Positions 63,130 to 64,000 of a stretch of 64,000 bases of DNA are shown one piece after another. The DNA is from an uncultured Alphaproteobacteria bacterium. GTDB taxonomy: Bacteria; Pseudomonadota; Alphaproteobacteria; Micavibrionales; Micavibrionaceae. A program made the translations under genes and the position numbers. Numbering within the stretch: position 1 is the first letter of the stretch; every line of letters begins with the position of its first letter. Below the pieces are notes generated by a model. The model was not told where the DNA came from. It was given only the letters and a program-made list of their open reading frames with translations, and searched no databases. Location: positions 124,001 through 188,000 of the forward strand of contig CALHAR010000002.1 of assembly GCA_937931645.1 (NCBI GenBank), written 5' to 3'.

Positions 63130-64000
63130 TTAAACTTGACCTAAAGTTTTGATTTTGGCTTTTGGGTGTATCTCGTTTTGAGACATGACCATGGTTTGGG
63201 GGCGGAAACGTTCAACGACGGAACGAACAAAGGGGCGCACGTTCGGTGAGGTCAATAGGACAGGGGTTTCACCTTCTTTAGCAAATTCATCATAAACCTT
63301 ACGGACGGCGCTGATAAATTCTTGAAGTTGGGTTGGTGCCATAGCGAGCTGTTTATCTTCACCATCGACGCCAATGAGGGCTTCACTGAAAGATTGTTCC
63401 CATTCAGGGGAGAGAGTGATGAGGGGAACAAAACCACTGACATTGGTGTTTTGGTCGCAAATTTGGCGCGCCAAACGAGAACGAATATGTTCAGTAATAT
63501 AAGAAATATTTTTGGTGTAAATAGAAGCTTCGGCAATGCCTTCCAAAATAGTCGGAAGATCACGGACGGAGACGCGTTCGGATACTAAGTTCTGCAAGAT
63601 ACGTTGCAGGCCACCAATCGTGATTTGGGTTGGAATAACATCAGCAACAAGTTTTTGATATTCAGGAGACAGCTCATCCAATAATTTCTGTGTTTCGGCG
63701 TAAGAGAGAAGCTCAGACATATTGTCTTTTACGACCTCTGTAATATGGGTGGTGATAACGGTTGGTGCATCAACAACAGTGTAGCCTTTGAAATGTGCTT
63801 CTTCACGGTGCTGTTCATCAATCCACATCGCAGGAAGGCCAAAGGTAGGCTCGGTTGTGCTTTCACCCGGTAGAGTAATCGCCGCGCCTGTTGGATCCAT
63901 ACACATCAACATGCCAGGGCGGACATCACCACGCCCAGATTCAATTTCTTTGATACGCACGATATAAGTATTGGCGGGCAGTTGCAGGTTATCTTGAATA
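63130..64000 (-). CDS. flhA: Flagellar export gate protein FlhA, C-terminal part
   Basis: The frame is open to the window edge, so this is the last ~289 residues of a longer (about 690-700) protein. It is the cytosolic nonamer-ring domain that receives export substrates. It contains GYTVVDAPTVITTHITEVV, a QKLLDELSPEYQKLVADVIP stretch and the end LLTSPNVRPFVRSVVERFRPQ...VMSQNEI, all FlhA hallmarks. It is 5 bases upstream of the DMT gene start. Confidence 0.95.
   Translation of the reverse strand, partial: IQDNLQLPANTYIVRIKEIESGRGDVRPGMLMCMDPTGAAITLPGESTTEPTFGLPAMWIDEQHREEAHFKGYTVVDAPTVITTHITEVVKDNMSELLSYAETQKLLDELSPEYQKLVADVIPTQITIGGLQRILQNLVSERVSVRDLPTILEGIAEASIYTKNISYITEHIRSRLARQICDQNTNVSGFVPLITLSPEWEQSFSEALIGVDGEDKQLAMAPTQLQEFISAVRKVYDEFAKEGETPVLLTSPNVRPFVRSVVERFRPQTMVMSQNEIHPKAKIKTLGQV

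Noticed and set aside
1-64000. tRNA, rRNA and other structural RNA genes
   Set aside because: No T-loop-like motif, conserved rRNA stretch or known RNA fold was recognised by eye; a covariance-model scan would be decisive.

Overview
The window reads as a chromosome segment of an AT-rich, flagellated, Gram-negative alphaproteobacterium. The lineage call rests on a CtrA master regulator (55102-55809), a ChpT phosphotransferase (30245-30970), a Rickettsia/Thermus-type isocitrate dehydrogenase with a C-terminal extension, a CMP-KDO synthetase (outer-membrane LPS), and flagellar genes including FlhF/FlhG. The AT-richness and these genes would fit Micavibrio-like or other AT-rich alphaproteobacteria, but the genus cannot be fixed from sequence alone.

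Region 1 (1-9539) is the right part of a podovirus-like prophage. Its order (tail protein, internal virion-like protein, tailspike/fibre, small-terminase candidate, large terminase, lysis genes) mirrors the T7 late order 12-14-17-18-19. Two unrelated genes on the opposite strand interrupt it. Region 2 (9536-30126) is housekeeping (icd, folD, yggT, acnA, a homocysteine methyltransferase, sodC, a SIMPL protein, lepA, purH) with envelope proteins, two orphan genes between lepA and purH, and a cluster of interspersed palindromic repeats framing a small GIY-YIG nuclease. Region 3 (30245-40498) holds chpT, pgm-galU, an aminopeptidase P, rpsU, ggt, an aquaporin, a frameshifted gene and yejF. Region 4 (40614-52866) is an argC-argB-argD-argF operon and the peptide importer genes yejE, yejB and yejA, scattered on one strand among unrelated genes. 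Region 5 (53062-64000) is pyrD, pgsA, ctrA and a flagellar block: fliI-fliJ rightward, and fliK-like, flhG, flhF, a DMT transporter and flhA leftward.

The least ordinary signals are these. (a) The signal peptide of the YejA-like binding protein is largely encoded by a copy of the interspersed GTCATTGCGA repeat. (b) A GIY-YIG nuclease gene is tightly bracketed by copies of the same repeat. (c) A family of tiny directional hairpins, GTA-[6-bp stem]-TT-[stem]-CTGAG, has seven copies whose stems change while keeping pairing; they lie in the prophage, near purH and nested inside a large repeat. (d) A nine-C tract puts the only nearby ATG of terL out of frame. (e) A stand-alone protein carries four AraC-type helix-turn-helix units. 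(f) Five TTAA boxes at 9-10 bp spacing lie between ctrA and fliI. (g) A 51-residue Arg-rich membrane protein and a frameshifted gene were found by reading outside the longer open frames. No tRNA, rRNA, integrase, transposase or CRISPR array was recognised. All function calls come from reading motifs; no database search was run.
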